Positions 5,304 through 6,031 of a DNA stretch of 6,031 nt are shown here, piece after piece (position 1 is the stretch's first letter; each line of letters begins with the position of its first letter). This DNA is from Chitinophagales bacterium (GTDB lineage Bacteria > Bacteroidota > Bacteroidia > Chitinophagales > CAIODY01), in assembly GCA_023251415.1 (NCBI GenBank), contig JAHEYX010000202.1:1-6031 (forward strand), read 5' to 3'. Position numbers and translations under genes: made by a program. Below the pieces are notes generated by a model. That model did no database searches and was not told the DNA's origin. It worked only from the letters and a program-made list of their open reading frames with translations.

Positions 5304-6031
5304 ATGAATTTATCTACCGATACGTTTGAAGTATTTGAAATTGCTGCTGATGAAGCTATGCAAGACATGCTAATAGCTGAGTTAAGCGAAATAGGTTTCG
5401 ACAATTTTGTTCAGTCCGAAACAGTCTTAACGGCTTGTATTTCAACAGCTGCCTATGCTGCAGTTAATGATTTAACCCAAACAATTTTTGAACGGTACCA
5501 TATCGCACCCGCATCAGTTAAACAAGAACAAGTGGTTCAAACGAATTGGAATGAAACCTGGGAGCAAAACTTTGAACCGGTTTGGGTAGCAGATAAAGTA
5601 TACGTTAGAGCTTTATTTCATCCAGAAAAACCGGAAGCTATTCATACCATCACCATTCAGCCTAAAATGAGTTTTGGTACAGGACATCATGGCACAACCA
5701 GCGGCATGATAGAATTAATGTTATCCACTGATTTTCAAGCTAAACGTGTTTTAGATATGGGAACCGGTACTGGTATATTGGCCATATTAGCAGAGCAATT
5801 GGGGGCTAGCTCGATACTTGGAATTGATTATGACGAATGGGCTATTCAAAATGCCCTTGAAAATTGCGCCATGAATAATTGCAAAACCATTCAACTTGAG
5901 TTGGGTGATGAAAAAAATATTGGGGATCAGCAATTTGATGTTATTCTTTCAAACATTACCTTGAATTATAACTTGGCTAATTTGAATGCTTATGCAACCT
6001 TGTTAACCACCAACGGGGAGTTGATGATGAG
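5304..6031 (+). CDS. prmA: Ribosomal protein L11 methyltransferase, N-terminal and central part (runs off right edge)
   Basis: PrmA uses S-adenosylmethionine to methylate ribosomal protein L11 in the cytoplasm. The frame from the ATG at 5304 is open for 242 codons to the window edge. The N-terminal region (about 1-85) contains the small L11-recognition domain. The stretch TNWNETWEQNFEPVWV (about residues 82-97) is the typical linker. PKMSFGTGHHGTT (120-132) is the PrmA signature. SAM-binding motif I is VLDMGTGTG (149-157), the acidic post-I motif is GIDYD (173-177), and SNIT (216-219) takes the place of the NIL/NPP-like catalytic-region motif. Bacteroidota PrmA proteins are about 275-280 residues, so some 35 C-terminal residues are missing only because of the window edge. 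No promoter of the TAnnTTTG type is visible in the short gap upstream, which is filled by the hairpin at 5241-5278. Confidence 0.93.
   Translation, partial: MNLSTDTFEVFEIAADEAMQDMLIAELSEIGFDNFVQSETVLTACISTAAYAAVNDLTQTIFERYHIAPASVKQEQVVQTNWNETWEQNFEPVWVADKVYVRALFHPEKPEAIHTITIQPKMSFGTGHHGTTSGMIELMLSTDFQAKRVLDMGTGTGILAILAEQLGASSILGIDYDEWAIQNALENCAMNNCKTIQLELGDEKNIGDQQFDVILSNITLNYNLANLNAYATLLTTNGELMM

Overview
The window is AT-rich chromosomal DNA from a member of the Bacteroidota (Bacteroidetes). Three things point there: candidate promoters of the TAnnTTTG (-7) type, an absence of clear Shine-Dalgarno sequences in front of the genes, and Bacteroidota-like versions of a LuxC-type acyl-CoA reductase, a two-cluster ferredoxin, NadC and PrmA. 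The closer placement (perhaps Chitinophagales or relatives) is a guess. No mobile element, phage, CRISPR array, tRNA or rRNA was seen. Most of the window is ordinary housekeeping sequence.

Layout. Positions 1-325 (minus strand) hold the 5' part of an acyl-CoA reductase gene that runs off the left edge. A 114-bp divergent intergenic region follows, with a good candidate promoter for the rightward genes. Next come a 115-residue 2[4Fe-4S] ferredoxin (440-787), a 902-residue protein made of two complete but diverged D-Ala-D-Ala-ligase-type ATP-grasp modules in tandem (845-3553), and nadC (3563-4414), only 9 bases behind the ligase and so almost certainly co-transcribed with it. An AT-rich gap with weak hairpins (4415-4627) contains a TATATTTG box, followed by a small multi-pass membrane protein of the DUF6580 type (4628-5179). 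A second gap (5180-5303) holds a perfect 16-base palindrome and a terminator-like hairpin. The window closes with the 5' part of prmA, the ribosomal protein L11 methyltransferase (5304 to the right edge).

The genes do not form one pathway: the ligase serves peptidoglycan precursor synthesis, NadC makes NAD precursor, PrmA modifies the ribosome, and the ferredoxin and acyl-CoA reductase are redox proteins. The most interesting object is the tandem ligase. Module 1 keeps the Tyr associated with D-Ala-D-Ala specificity but has Asp where a metal-binding Glu is usual. Module 2 keeps that Glu, but has Phe at the Tyr position and an unusual ATP-loop sequence. This suggests that the two halves have specialised differently. 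I see no convincing sign of a wholly new multi-gene system.
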